From NCBI GenBank assembly GCA_032622095.1, contig CP136069.1:181835122-181899121 (forward strand): 64,000 nt of DNA. Direction: 5' to 3'. Below the pieces are notes generated by a model. It searched no databases and was not told the origin of the DNA. It was given only the letters and a program-made list of their open reading frames with translations. This document shows, in pieces, positions 21,901-35,931 of this stretch. This stretch comes from Siphonodentalium dalli (taxonomy: Eukaryota > Mollusca > Scaphopoda > Gadilida > Siphonodentaliidae). The first letter of the stretch is position 1, and each line of letters opens with the position of its first letter. A program made the position numbers and the translations under genes.

Positions 21901-24640
21901 GCATGTATGACATACTATTAGCATGCAGGAAGTTAATTGTGCATGTAGGACATAATATTAGCATGCAGGAAGTTAATTGTGCATGTAGGACATACTATTA
22001 GCATGCAGGAAGTTAATTGTGCATGTATGACATACTATTAGCACGCAGGAAGTTAATTGTGCATGTTGGACATACTATTAGCATGCAGGAAGTTAATTGT
22101 GCATGTATGACATATTATTAGCATGCAGGAAGTTAATTGTGCATGTAGGACATACTATTAGCATGCAGGAAGTTAATTGTGCATGTAGGACATACTATTA
22201 GCATGCAGGAAGTTAATTGTGCATGTATGACATACTAATAGCATGCAGGAAGTTAATTGTGCATGTAGGACATATTATTAGCATGCAGGAAGTTAATTGT
22301 GCATGTATGACATACTATTAGCATGCAGGAAGTTAATTGTGCATGTAGGACATACTATTAGCATGCAGGAAGTTAATTGTCCATGTAGGACATATTATTA
22401 GCATGCAGGAAGTTAATTGTGCATGTAGGACATACTATTAGCATGCAGGAAGTTAATTGTGCATGTAGGACATACTGTTAGCATGCAGGAAGTTAATTGT
22501 GCATGTAGGACATTCTATTAGCATGCAGGAAGTTAATTGTGCATGTATGACATACTATTAGCATGCAGGAAGTTAATTGTGCATGTAGGACATATTATTA
22601 GCATGCAGGAAGTTAATTGTGCATGTATGACATACTATTAGCATGCAGGAAGTTAATTGTGCCTGTAGGACATATTATTAGCATGCAGGAAGTTAATTGT
22701 GCATGTATGACATACTATTAGCATGCAGGAAGTTAATTTTGCATGTAGGACATACTATTAGCATGCAGGAAGTTAATTGTGCATGTAGGACATATTATTA
22801 GCACGCAGGAAGTTAATTGTGCATGTATGACATACTATTAGCATGCAGGAAGTTAATTGTGCATGTAGGACATACTATTAGCATGCAGGAAGTTAATTAT
22901 GCATGTAGGACATACTATTAGCATGCAGGAAGTTAATTGTGCATGTATGACATACTATTAGCATGCAGGAAGTTAATTGTGCATATAGGACATATTATTA
23001 GCATGCAGGAAGTTAATTGTGCATGTATGACATACTATTAGCATGCAGGATGTTAATTGTGCATGTAGTACATACTATTAGCATGCAGGAAGTTAATTGT
23101 GCATGTAGGACATATTATTATCATGCAGGAAGTTAATTGTGCATGTAGGACATACTATTAGCATGCATGAAGTTAATTGTGCATGTTGGACATACTATTA
23201 GCATGCAGGAAGTTAATTGTGCATGTAGGACATATTATTAGCATGCATGAAGTTAATTGTGCATGTAGGACATACTATTAGCATGCAGGAAGTTAATTGT
23301 GCATGTTGGACATACTATTAGCATGCAGGAAGATAATTGTGCATGTAGGACATATTATTAGCATGCAGGAAGTTAATTTTGTGCATGTAGGACATACTAT
23401 TAGCATGCAGGAAGTTAATTGTGCATGTATGACATACTATTAGCATGCAGGAAGTTAATTGTGCATGTAGGACATATTATTAGCATGCAGGAAGTTAATT
23501 GTGCATGTAGGACATACTATTAGCATGCATGAAGTTAATTGTGCATGTAGGACATACTATTAGCATGCAGGAAGTTAATTGTGCATGTATGACATACTAT
23601 TAGCATGCAGGAAGTTAATTGTGCATGTAGGACATACTATTAGCATGCAGGAAGTTAATTGTGCTTGTAGGACATATTATTAGCATGCAGGAAGTTAATT
23701 GTGCATGTAGGACATATTATTAGCATGCAGGAAGTTAATTGTGCATGTATGACATACTATTAGCATGCAGGAAGTTAATTGTGCATGTAGGACATATTAT
23801 TAGCATGCAGGAAGTTAATTGTGCATGTAGGACATATTATTAGCATGCAGGAAGTTAATTGTGCATGTAGGACATATTATTAGCATGCAGGAAGTTAATT
23901 GTGCATGTATGACATACTATTAGCATGCAGGAAGTTAATTGTGCATGTAGGACATATTATTAGCATGCAGGAAGTTAATTGTGCATGTAGGACATATTAT
24001 TAGCATGCAGGAAGTTAATTGTGCATGTAGGACATATTATTAGCATGCAGGAAGTTAATTGTGCATGTAGGACATATTATTAGCATGCAGGAAGTTAATT
24101 GTGCATGTAGGACATATTATTAGCATGCAGGAAGTTAATTGTGCATGTAGGACATATTATTAGCATGCAGGAAGTTAATTGTGCATGTAGGACATATTAT
24201 TAGCATGCAGGAAGTTAATTGTGCATGTATGACATACTATTAGCATGCATGAAGTTAATTGTGCATGTAGGACATATTATTAGCATGCAGGAAGTTAATT
24301 GTGCATGTATGACATACTATTAGCATGCAGGAAGTGAATTGTGCATGTAGGACATACTATTAGTATGCAGGAAGTTAATTGTGCATGTATGACATACTAT
24401 TAGCATGCAGGAAGTTAATTGTGCATGTAGGACATATTATTAGCATGCAGGAAGTTAATTGTGCATGTATGACATATTATTAGCATGCAGGAAGTTAATT
24501 GTGCTTGTAGGACATATTATTAGCATGCAGGAAGTTAATTGTGCTTCTAGTACATATTATTAGCATGCAGGAAGTTAATTGTGCATGTATGACATATTAT
24601 TAGCTTGCAGGAAGTTAATTGTGCTTGTAGGACATACTAT
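18960..24640. repeat. 2842-bp higher-order duplication within Sat2
   Basis: Private variants repeat at a constant 2842-bp distance (71 monomers plus 2 bp). Examples are 'tactgttagc' at 19631 and 22473, and the 'ttaattttgtg' two-base insertion at 20531 and 23373. The two copies differ by only a few substitutions, for example aggaag/atgaag near 20320 versus 23165. Confidence 0.85.
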
Positions 24641-26822
24641 TAGCATGCAGGAAGTTAATTGTGCATGTAGGACATACTATTAGCATGCAGGAAGTTAAGT
24701 GTGCATGTATGACATATTATTAGCATGCAGGAAGTTAATTGTGCATGTATGACATATTATTAGCATGCAGGAAGTTAATTGTGCTTGTAGGACATATTAT
24801 TAGCATGCAGGAAGTTAATTGTGCATGTATGACATACTATTAGCATGCAGGAAGTTAATTGTGCATGTATGACATATTATTAGCATGCAGGAAGTTAATT
24901 GTGCTTGTAGGACATATTATTAGCATGCAGGAAGTTAATTGTGCATGTATGACATACTATTAGCATGCAGGAAGTTAATTGTGCATGTAGGACATATTAT
25001 TAGCATGCAGGAAGTTAATTGTGCATGTAGGACATATTATTAGCATGCAGGAAGTTAATTGTGCATGTAGGACATATTATTAGCATGCAGGAAGTTAATT
25101 GTGCATGTATGACATATTATTAGCATGCAGGAAGTTAATTGTGCTTGTAGGACATATTATTAGCATGCAGGAAGTTAATTGTGCATGTATGACATACTAT
25201 TAGCATGTAGGAAGTTAATTGTGCATGTATGACATATTATTAGCATGCAGGAAGTTAATTGTGCTTGTAGGACATATTATTAGCATGCAGGAAGTTAATT
25301 GTGCATGTATGACATACTATTAGCATGCAGGAAGTTAATTGTGCATGTAGGACATATTATTAGCATGCAGGAAGTTAATTGTGCATGTAGGACATATTAT
25401 TAGCATGCAGGAAGTTAATTGTGCATGTAGGACATATTATTAGCATGCAGGAAGTTAATTGTGCATGTATGACATACTATTAGCATGCAGGAAGTTAATT
25501 GTGCATGTAGAACATATTATTAGCATGCAGGAAGTTAATTGTGCATGTAGGACATATTATTAGCATGCAGGAAGTTAATTGTGCATGTAGGACATATTAT
25601 TAGCATGCAGGAAGTTAATTGTGCATGTATGACATATTATTAGCATGCAGGAAGTTAATTGTGCATGTAGGACATATTATTAGCATGCAGAAAGTTAATT
25701 GTGCATGTAGGACATATTATTAGCATGCAGAAAGTTAATTGTGCATGTAGGACATATTATTAGCATGCAGGAAGTTAATTGTGCATGTATGACATACTAT
25801 TAGCATGCAGGAAGTTAATTGTGCATGTAGGACATATTATTAGCATGCAGGAAGTTAATTGTGCATGTATGACATACTATTAGCATGCAGGAAGTTAATT
25901 GTGCATGTAGGACATATTATTAGCATGCAGGAAGTTAATTGTGCATGTATGACATACTATTAGCATGCAGGAAGTTAATTGTGCATGTAGGACATATTAT
26001 TAGCATGCAGGAAGTTAATTGTGCATGTAGGACATATTATTAGCATGCAGGAAGTTAATTGTGCATGTATGACATACTATTAGCATGCAGGAAGTTAATT
26101 GTGCATGTAGGACATATTATTAGCATGCAGGAAGTTAATTGTGCATGTAGGACATATTATTAGCATGCAGGAAGTTAATTGTGCATGTAGGACATATTAT
26201 TAGCATGCAGGAAGTTAATTGTGCATGTAGGACATACTATTAGCATGCAGGAAGTTAATTGTGCATGTAGGACATATTATTAGCGTGCAGGAAGTTAATT
26301 GTGCATGTAGGACATACTATTAGCATGCAGGAAGTTAATTGTGCATGTAGGACATATTATTAGCATGCAGGAAGTTAATTGTGCATGTAGGACATATTAT
26401 TAGCATGCAGGAAGTTAATTGTGCATGTAGGACATATTATTAGCATGCAGGAAGTTAATTGTGCATGTAGGACATACTATTAGCATGCAGGAAGTTAATT
26501 GTGCATGTAGGACATATTATTAGCATGCAGGAAGTTAATTGTGCATGTAGGACATACTATTAGCATGCAGGAAGTTAATTGTGCATGTAGGACATATTAT
26601 TAGCATTCAGGAAGTTAATTGTGCATGTAGGACATATTATTAGCATGCAGGAAGTTAATTGTGCATGTAGGACATATTATTAGCATGCAGGAAGTTAATT
26701 GTGCATGTAGGACATACTATTAACATGCAGGAAGTTAATTGTGCATGTAGGACATATTATTAGCATGCAGGAAGTTAATTGTGCATGTATGACATACTAT
26801 TAGCATGCAGGAAGTTGTGCAT

Positions 26823-26953
26823 CTATATCTATATTTGCGAATGTCTGTCTGTCTGTGTTCTATAGAAATTCACAGGGGACCATCTAGATGATACCAAAGG
26901 GGTCTACTAGGGGTAACTTTTTACGAGAAAGATAATGGTGCGGGTTATAATTT
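26823..26953. repeat. Sat2 spacer 1 (131 bp)
   Basis: It interrupts a monomer after GAAGTTGTGCAT and resumes at AGGACATACT. It contains 'tatatttgcgaatg', a (TGTC)3 tract, 'aattcacaggggaccatcta' and 'aactttttacgagaaagata'. It is four bases shorter than the other copies because of one fewer TGTC. Confidence 0.95.
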
Positions 26954-28787
26954 AGGACATACTATTAGCATGCAGGAAGTTAATTGTGCATGTAGGACAT
27001 ATTATTAGCATGCAGGAAGTTAATTGTGCATGTAGGACATATTATTAGCATGCAGGAAGTTAATTGTGCATGTAGGACATATTATTAGCATGCAGGAAGT
27101 TAATTGTGCATGTAGGACATATTATTAGCATGCAGGAAGTTAATTGTGCTTCTAGTACATATTATTAGCATGCAGGAAGTTAATTGTGCATGTATGACAT
27201 ATTATTAGCATGCAGGAAGTTAATTGTGCATGTATGACATACTATTAGCATGCAGGAAGTTAATTGTGCATGTAGGACTTATTATTAGCATGCAGGAAGT
27301 TAATTGTGCATGTAGGACATATTATTAGCATGCAGGAAGTTAATTGTGCATGTATGACATACTATTAGCATGCAGGAAGTTAATTGTGCATGTAGGACAT
27401 ATTATTAGCATGCAGGAAGTTAATTGTGCATGTATGACATACTATTAGCATGCAGGAAGTTAATTGTGCATGTAGGACATACTATTAGTATGCAGGAAGT
27501 TAATTGTGCATGTATGACATACTATTAGCATGCAGGAAGTTAATTGTGCATGTAGGACATATTATTAGCATGCAGGAAGTTAATTGTGCATGTATGACAT
27601 ATTATTAGCATGCAGGAAGTTAATTGTGCTTGTAGGACATATTATTAGCATGCAGGAAGTTAATTGTGCTTCTAGTACATATTATTAGCATGCAGGAAGT
27701 TAATTGTGCATGTATGACATATTATTAGCATGCAGGAAGTTAATTGTGCATGTATGACATACTATTAGCATGCAGGAAGTTAATTGTGCATGTAGGACAT
27801 ATTATTAGCATGCAGGAAGTTAATTGTGCATGTATGACATACTATTAGCATGCAGGAAGTTAATTGTGCATGTAGGACATATTATTAGCATGCAGGAAGT
27901 TAATTGTGCATGTATGACATACTATTAGCATGCAGGAAGTTAATTGTGCATGTAGGACATATTATTAGCATGCAGGAAGTTAATTGTGCATGTAGGACAT
28001 ATTATTAGCATGCAGGAAGTTAATTGTGCATGTATGACATACTATTAGCATGCAGGAAGTTAATTGTGCATGTAGGACATATTATTAGCATGCAGGAAGT
28101 TAATTGTGCATGTAGGACATATTATTAGCATGCAGGAAGTTAATTGTGCATGTAGGACATATTATTAGCATGCAGGAAGTTAATTGTGCATGTAGGACAT
28201 ACTATTAGCATGCAGGAAGTTAATTGTGCATGTAGGACATATTATTAGCATGCAGGAAGTTAATTGTGCATGTAGGACATACTATTAGCATGCAGGAAGT
28301 TAATTGTGCATGTAGGACATATTATTAGCATGCAGGAAGTTAAATGTGCATGTAGGACATATTATTAGCATGCAGGAAGTTAATTGTGCATGTAGGACAT
28401 ATTATTAGCATGCAGGAAGTTAATTGTGCATGTAGGACATACTATTAGCATGCAGGAAGTTAATTGTGCATGTAGGACATATTATTAGCATGCAGGAAGT
28501 TAATTGTGCATGTAGGACATACTATTAGCATGCAGGAAGTTAATTGTGCATGTAGGACATATTATTAGCATTCAGGAAGTTAATTGTGCATGTAGGACAT
28601 ATTATTAGCATGCAGGAAGTTAATTGTGCATGTAGGACATATTATTAGCATGCAGGAAGTTAATTGTGCATGTAGGACATACTATTAACATGCAGGAAGT
28701 TAATTGTGCATGTAGGACATATTATTAGCATGCAGGAAGTTAATTGTGCATGTATGACATACTATTAGCATGCAGGAAGTTGTGCAT

Positions 28788-28922
28788 CTATATCTATATT
28801 TGCGAATGTCTGTCTGTCTGTCTGTGTTCTATAGAAATTCACAGGGGACCATCTAGATGATACCAAAGGGGTCTACTAGGGGTAACTTTTTACGAGAAAG
28901 ATAATGGTGCGGGTTATAATTT
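28788..28922. repeat. Sat2 spacer 2 (135 bp)
   Basis: Same junctions and sequence as spacer 1 but with (TGTC)4. An 'agcattcagg' variant monomer lies about 217 bp upstream, as before every other copy. Confidence 0.95.
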
Positions 28923-29179
28923 AGGACATACTATTAGCATGCAGGAAGTTAATTGTGCATGTAGGACATATTATTAGCATGCAGGAAGTTAATTGTGCAT
29001 GTAGGACATATTATTAGCATGCAGGAAGTTAATTGTGCATGTAGGACATATTATTAGCATGCAGGAAGTTAATTGTGCATGTATGACATACTATTAGCAT
29101 GCAGGAAGTTAATTGTGCATGTAGGACATATTATTAGCATGCAGGAAGTTAATTGTGCATGTATGACATACTATTAGCA

Positions 29180-32100
29180 TGCAGGAAGTGAATTGTGCAT
29201 GTAGGACATACTATTAGTATGCAGGAAGTTAATTGTGCATGTATGACATACTATTAGCATGCAGGAAGTTAATTGTGCATGTAGGACATATTATTAGCAT
29301 GAAGGAAGTTAATTGTGCATGTATGACATATTATTAGCATGCAGGAAGTTAATTGTGCTTGTAGGACATATTATTAGCATGCAGGAAGTTAATTGTGCTT
29401 CTAGTACATATTATTAGCATGCAGGAAGTTAATTGTGCATGTATGACATATTATTAGCTTGCAGGAAGTTAATTGTGCTTGTAGGACATACTATTAGCAT
29501 GCAGGAAGTTAATTGTGCATGTAGGACATACTATTAGCATGCAGGAAGTTAAGTGTGCATGTATGACATATTATTAGCATGCAGGAAGTTAATTGTGCAT
29601 GTATGACATATTATTAGCATGCAGGAAGTTAATTGTGCTTGTAGGACATATTATTAGCATGCAGGAAGTTAATTGTGCATGTATGACATACTATTAGCAT
29701 GCAGGAAGTTAATTGTGCATGTATGACATATTATTAGCATGCAGGAAGTTAATTGTGCTTGTAGGACATACTATTAGCATGCAGGAAGTTAATTGTGCAT
29801 GTATGACATACTATTAGCATGCATGAAGTTAATTGTGCATGTAGGACATATTATTAGCATGCAGGAAGTTAATTGTGCATGTATGACATACTATTAGCAT
29901 GCAGGAAGTTAATTGTTCATGTATGACATATTATTAGCATGCAGGAAGTTAATTGTGCATGTATGACATACTATTAGCATGCAGGAAGTTAATTGTGCAT
30001 GTAGGACATATTATTAGCATGCAGGAAGTTAATTGTGCATGTAGGACATATTATTAGCATGCAGGAAGTTAATTGTGCATGTAGGACATATTATTAGCAT
30101 GCAGGAAGTTAATTGTGCATGTAGGACATATTATTAGCATGCAGGAAGTTAATTGTGCATGTAGGACATATTATTAGCATGCAGGAAGTTAATTGTGCAT
30201 GTAGGACATATTATTAGCATGCAGGAAGTTAATTGTGCATGTAGGACATATTATTAGCATGCAGGAAGTTAATTGTGCATGTATGACATACTATTAGCAT
30301 GCATGAAGTTAATAGTGCATGTAGGACATATTATTAGCATGCAGGAAGTTAATTGTGCATGTATGACATACTATTAGCATGCAGGAAGTGAATTGTGCAT
30401 GTAGGACATACTATTAGTATGCAGGAAGTTAATTGTGCATGTATGACATACTATTAGCATGCAGGAAGTTAATTGTGCATGTAGGACATATTATTAGCAT
30501 GCAGGAAGTTAATTGTGCATGTATGACATATTATTAGCATGCAGGAAGTTAATTGTGCTTGTAGGACATATTATTAGCATGCAGGAAGTTAATTGTGCTT
30601 CTAGTACATATTATTAGCATGCAGGAAGTTAATTGTGCATGTATGACATATTATTAGCTTGCAGGAAGTTAATTGTGCTTGTAGGACATACTATTAGCAT
30701 GCAGGAAGTTAATTGTGCATGTAGGACATACTATTAGCATGCAGGAAGTTAAGTGTGCATGTATGACATATTATTAGCATGCAGGAAGTTAATTGTGCAT
30801 GTATGACATATTATTAGCATGCAGGAAGTTAATTGTGCTTGTAGGACATATTATTAGCATGCAGGAAGTTAATTGTGCATGTATGACATACTATTAGCAT
30901 GCAGGAAGTTAATTGTGCATGTATGACATATTATTAGCATGCAGGAAGTTAATTGTGCTTGTAGGACATATTATTAGCATGCAGGAAGTTAATTGTGCAT
31001 GTATGACATACTATTAGCATGCAGGAAGTTAATTGTGCATGTAGGACATATTATTAGCATGCAGGAAGTTAATTGTGCATGTAGGACATATTATTAGCAT
31101 GCAGGAAGTTAATTGTGCATGTAGGACATATTATTAGCATGCAGGAAGTTAATTGTGCATGTATGACATACTATTAGCATGCAGGAAGTTTATTGTGCAT
31201 GTAGGACATATTATTAGCATGCAGGAAGTTAATTGTGCATGTAGGACATATTATTAGCATGCAGGAAGTTAATTGTGCATGTAGGACATATTATTAGCAT
31301 GCAGGAAGTTAATTGTGCATGTATGACATACTATTAGCATGCAGGAAGTTAATTGTGCATGTAGGACATATTATTAGCATGCAGGAAGTTAATTGTGCAT
31401 GTAGGACATATTATTAGCATGCAGGAAGTTAATTGTGCATGTAGGACATATTATTAGCATGCAGGAAGTTAATTGTGCATGTAGGACATATTATTAGCAT
31501 GCAGGAAGTTAATTGTGCATGTAGGACATATTATTAGCATGCAGGAAGTTAATTGTGCATGTAGGACATATTATTAGCATGCAGGAAGTTAATTGTGCAT
31601 GTAGGACATATTATTAGCATGCAGGAAGTTAATTGTGCATGTATGACATACTATTAGCATGCATGAAGTTAATTGTGCATGTAGGACATATTATTAGCAT
31701 GCAGGAAGTTAATTGTGCATGTATGACATACTATTAGCATGCAGGAAGTGAATTGTGCATGTAGGACATACTATTAGTATGCAGGAAGTTAATTGTGCAT
31801 GTATGACATACTATTAGCATGCAGGAAGTTAATTGTGCATGTAGGACATATTATTAGCATGCAGGAAGTTAATTGTGCATGTATGACATATTATTAGCAT
31901 GCAGGAAGTTAATTGTGCTTGTAGGACATATTATTAGCATGCAGGAAGTTAATTGTGCTTCTAGTACATATTATTAGCATGCAGGAAGTTAATTGTGCAT
32001 GTATGACATATTATTAGCTTGCAGGAAGTTAATTGTGCTTGTAGGACATACTATTAGCATGCAGGAAGTTAATTGTGCATGTAGGACATACTATTAGCAT

Positions 32101-33720
32101 GCAGGAAGTTAAGTGTGCATGTATGACATATTATTAGCATGCAGGAAGTTAATTGTGCATGTATGACATATTATTAGCATGCAGGAAGTTAATTGTGCTT
32201 GTAGGACATATTATTAGCATGCAGGAAGTTAATTGTGCATGTATGACATACTATTAGCATGCAGGAAGTTAATTGTGCATGTATGACATATTATTAGCAT
32301 GCAGGAAGTTAATTGTGCTTGTAGGACATATTATTAGCATGCAGGAAGTTAATTGTGCATGTATGACATACTATTAGCATGCAGGAAGTTAATTGTGCAT
32401 GTAGGACATATTATTAGCATGCAGGAAGTTAATTGTGCATGTAGGACATATTATTAGCATGCAGGAAGTTAATTGTGCATGTAGGACATATTATTAGCAT
32501 GCAGGAAGTTAATTGTGCTTCTAGTACATATTATTAGCATGCAGGAAGTTAATTGTGCATGTATGACATATTATTAGCTTGCAGGAAGTTAATTGTGCTT
32601 GTAGGACATACTATTAGCATGCAGGAAGTTAATTGTGCATGTAGGACATACTATTAGCATGCAGGAAGTTAAGTGTGCATGTATGACATATTATTAGCAT
32701 GCAGGAAGTTAATTGTGCATGTATGACATATTATTAGCATGCAGGAAGTTAATTGTGCTTGTAGGACATATTATTAGCATGCAGGAAGTTAATTGTGCAT
32801 GTATGACATACTATTAGCATGCAGGAAGTTAATTGTGCATGTATGACATATTATTAGCATGCAGGAAGTTAATTGTGCTTGTAGGACATATTATTAGCAT
32901 GCAGGAAGTTAATTGTGCATGTATGACATACTATTAGCATGCAGGAAGTTAATTGTGCATGTAGGACATATTATTAGCATGCAGGAAGTTAATTGTGCAT
33001 GTAGGACATATTATTAGCATGCAGGAAGTTAATTGTGCATGTAGGACATATTATTAGCATGCAGGAAGTTAATTGTGCATGTATGACATACTATTAGCAT
33101 GCAGGAAGTTTATTGTGCATGTAGGACATATTATTAGCATGCAGGAAGTTAATTGTGCATGTAGGACATATTATTAGCATGCAGGAAGTTAATTGTGCAT
33201 GTAGGACATATTATTAGCATGCAGGAAGTTAATTGTGCATGTATGACATACTATTAGCATGCAGGAAGTTAATTGTGCATGTAGGACATATTATTAGCAT
33301 GCAGGAAGTTAATTGTGCATGTAGGACATATTATTAGCATGCAGGAAGTTAATTGTGCATGTAGGACATATTATTAGCATGCAGGAAGTTAATTGTGCAT
33401 GTAGGACATATTATTAGCATGCAGGAAGTTAATTGTGCATGTAGGACATATTATTAGCATGCAGGAAGTTAATTGTGCATGTAGGACATATTATTAGCAT
33501 GCAGGAAGTTAATTGTGCATGTAGGACATATTATTAGCATGCAGGAAGTTAATTGTGCATGTATGACATACTATTAGCATGCATGAAGTTAATTGTGCAT
33601 GTAGGACATATTATTAGCATGCAGGAAGTTAATTGTGCATGTATGACATACTATTAGCATGCAGGAAGTGAATTGTGCATGTAGGACATACTATTAGTAT
33701 GCAGGAAGTTAATTGTGCAT
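29180..33720. repeat. 30-, 34- and 48-mer higher-order repeats in Sat2
   Basis: The paired marker 'gcaggaagtgaattgtg' followed by 'attagtatgc' recurs with starts at 29181, 30381, 31741 and 33661, giving spacings of 1200, 1360 and 1920 bp. The same ordered variants (gcttctagtacat, attagcttgc, gttaagtgtg) follow each marker. Confidence 0.85.
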
Positions 33721-35796
33721 GTATGACATACTATTAGCATGCAGGAAGTTAATTGTGCATGTAGGACATATTATTAGCATGCAGGAAGTTAATTGTGCAT
33801 GTATGACATATTATTAGCATGCAGGAAGTTAATTGTGCTTGTAGGACATATTATTAGCATGCAGGAAGTTAATTGTGCTTCTAGTACATATTATTAGCAT
33901 GCAGGAAGTTAATTGTGCATGTATGACATATTATTAGCTTGCAGGAAGTTAATTGTGCTTGTAGGACATACTATTAGCATGCAGGAAGTTAATTGTGCAT
34001 GTAGGACATACTATTAGCATGCAGGAAGTTAAGTGTGCATGTATGACATATTATTAGCATGCAGGAAGTTAATTGTGCATGTATGACATATTATTAGCAT
34101 GCAGGAAGTTAATTGTGCTTGTAGGACATATTATTAGCATGCAGGAAGTTAATTGTGCATGTATGACATACTATTAGCATGCAGGAAGTTAATTGTGCAT
34201 GTATGACATATTATTAGCATGCAGGAAGTTAATTGTGCTTGTAGGACATATTATTAGCATGCAGGAAGTTAATTGTGCATGTATGACATACTATTAGCAT
34301 GCAGGAAGTTAATTGTGCATGTAGGACATATTATTAGCATGCAGGAAGTTAATTGTGCATGTAGGACATATTATTAGCATGCAGGAAGTTAATTGTGCAT
34401 GTAGGACATATTATTAGCATGCAGGAAGTTAATTGTGCATGTATGACATACTATTAGCATGCAGGAAGTTAATTGTGCATGTAGGACATATTATTAGCAT
34501 GCAGGAAGTTAATTGTGCATGTAGGACATATTATTAGCATGCAGGAAGTTAATTGTGCATGTAGGACATATTATTAGCATGCAGGAAGTTAATTGTGCAT
34601 GTATGACATATTATTAGCATGCAGGAAGTTAATTGTGCATGTAGGACATATTATTAGCATGCAGGAAGTTAATTGTGCATGTAGGACATATTATTAGCAT
34701 GCAGAAAGTTAATTGTGCATGTAGGACATATTATTAGCATGCAGGAAGTTAATTGTGCATGTATGACATACTATTAGCATGCAGGAAGTTAATTGTGCAT
34801 GTAGGACATATTATTAGCATGCAGGAAGTTAATTGTGCATGTATGACATACTATTAGCATGCAGGAAGTTAATTGTGCATGTAGGACATATTATTAGCAT
34901 GCAGGAAGTTAATTGTGCATGTATGACATACTATTAGCATGCAGGAAGTTAATTGTGCATGTAGGACATATTATTAGCATGCAGGAAGTTAATTGTGCAT
35001 GTAGGACATATTATTAGCATGCAGGAAGTTAATTGTGCATGTATGACATACTATTAGCATGCAGGAAGTTAATTGTGCATGTAGGACATATTATTAGCAT
35101 GCAGGAAGTTAATTGTGCATGTAGGACATATTATTAGCATGCAGGAAGTTAATTGTGCATGTAGGACATATTATTATCATGCAGGAAGTTAATTGTGCAT
35201 GTAGGACATACTATTAGCATGCAGGAAGTTAATTGTACATGTAGGACATATTATTAGCGTGCAGGAAGTTAATTGTGCATGTAGGACATACTATTAGCAT
35301 GCAGGAAGTTAATTGTGCATGTAGGACATATTATTAGCATGCAGGAAGTTAATTGTGCATGTAGGACATATTATTAGCATGCAGGAAGTTAATTGTGCAT
35401 GTAGGACATATTATTAGCATGCAGGAAGTTAATTGTGCATGTAGGACATACTATTAGCATGCAGGAAGTTAATTGTGCATGTAGGACATATTATTAGCAT
35501 GCAGGAAGTTAATTGTGCATGTAGGACATACTATTAGCATGCAGGAAGTTAATTGTGCATGTAGGACATATTATTAGCATTCAGGAAGTTAATTGTGCAT
35601 GTAGGACATATTATTAGCATGCAGGAAGTTAATTGTGCATGTAGGACATATTATTAGCATGCAGGAAGTTAATTGTGCATGTAGGACATACTATTAACAT
35701 GCAGGAAGTTAATTGTGCATGTAGGACATATTATTAGCATGCAGGAAGTTAATTGTGCATGTATGACATACTATTAGCATGCAGGAAGTTGTGCAT

Positions 35797-35931
35797 CTAT
35801 ATCTATATTTGCGAATGTCTGTCTGTCTGTCTGTGTTCTATAGAAATTCACAGGGGACCATCTAGATGATACCAAAGGGGTCTACTAGGGGTAACTTTTT
35901 ACGAGAAAGATAATGGTGCGGGTTATAATTT
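35797..35931. repeat. Sat2 spacer 3 (135 bp)
   Basis: Identical layout to spacer 2. The first monomer after it carries a private change (attaccatg). Confidence 0.95.
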
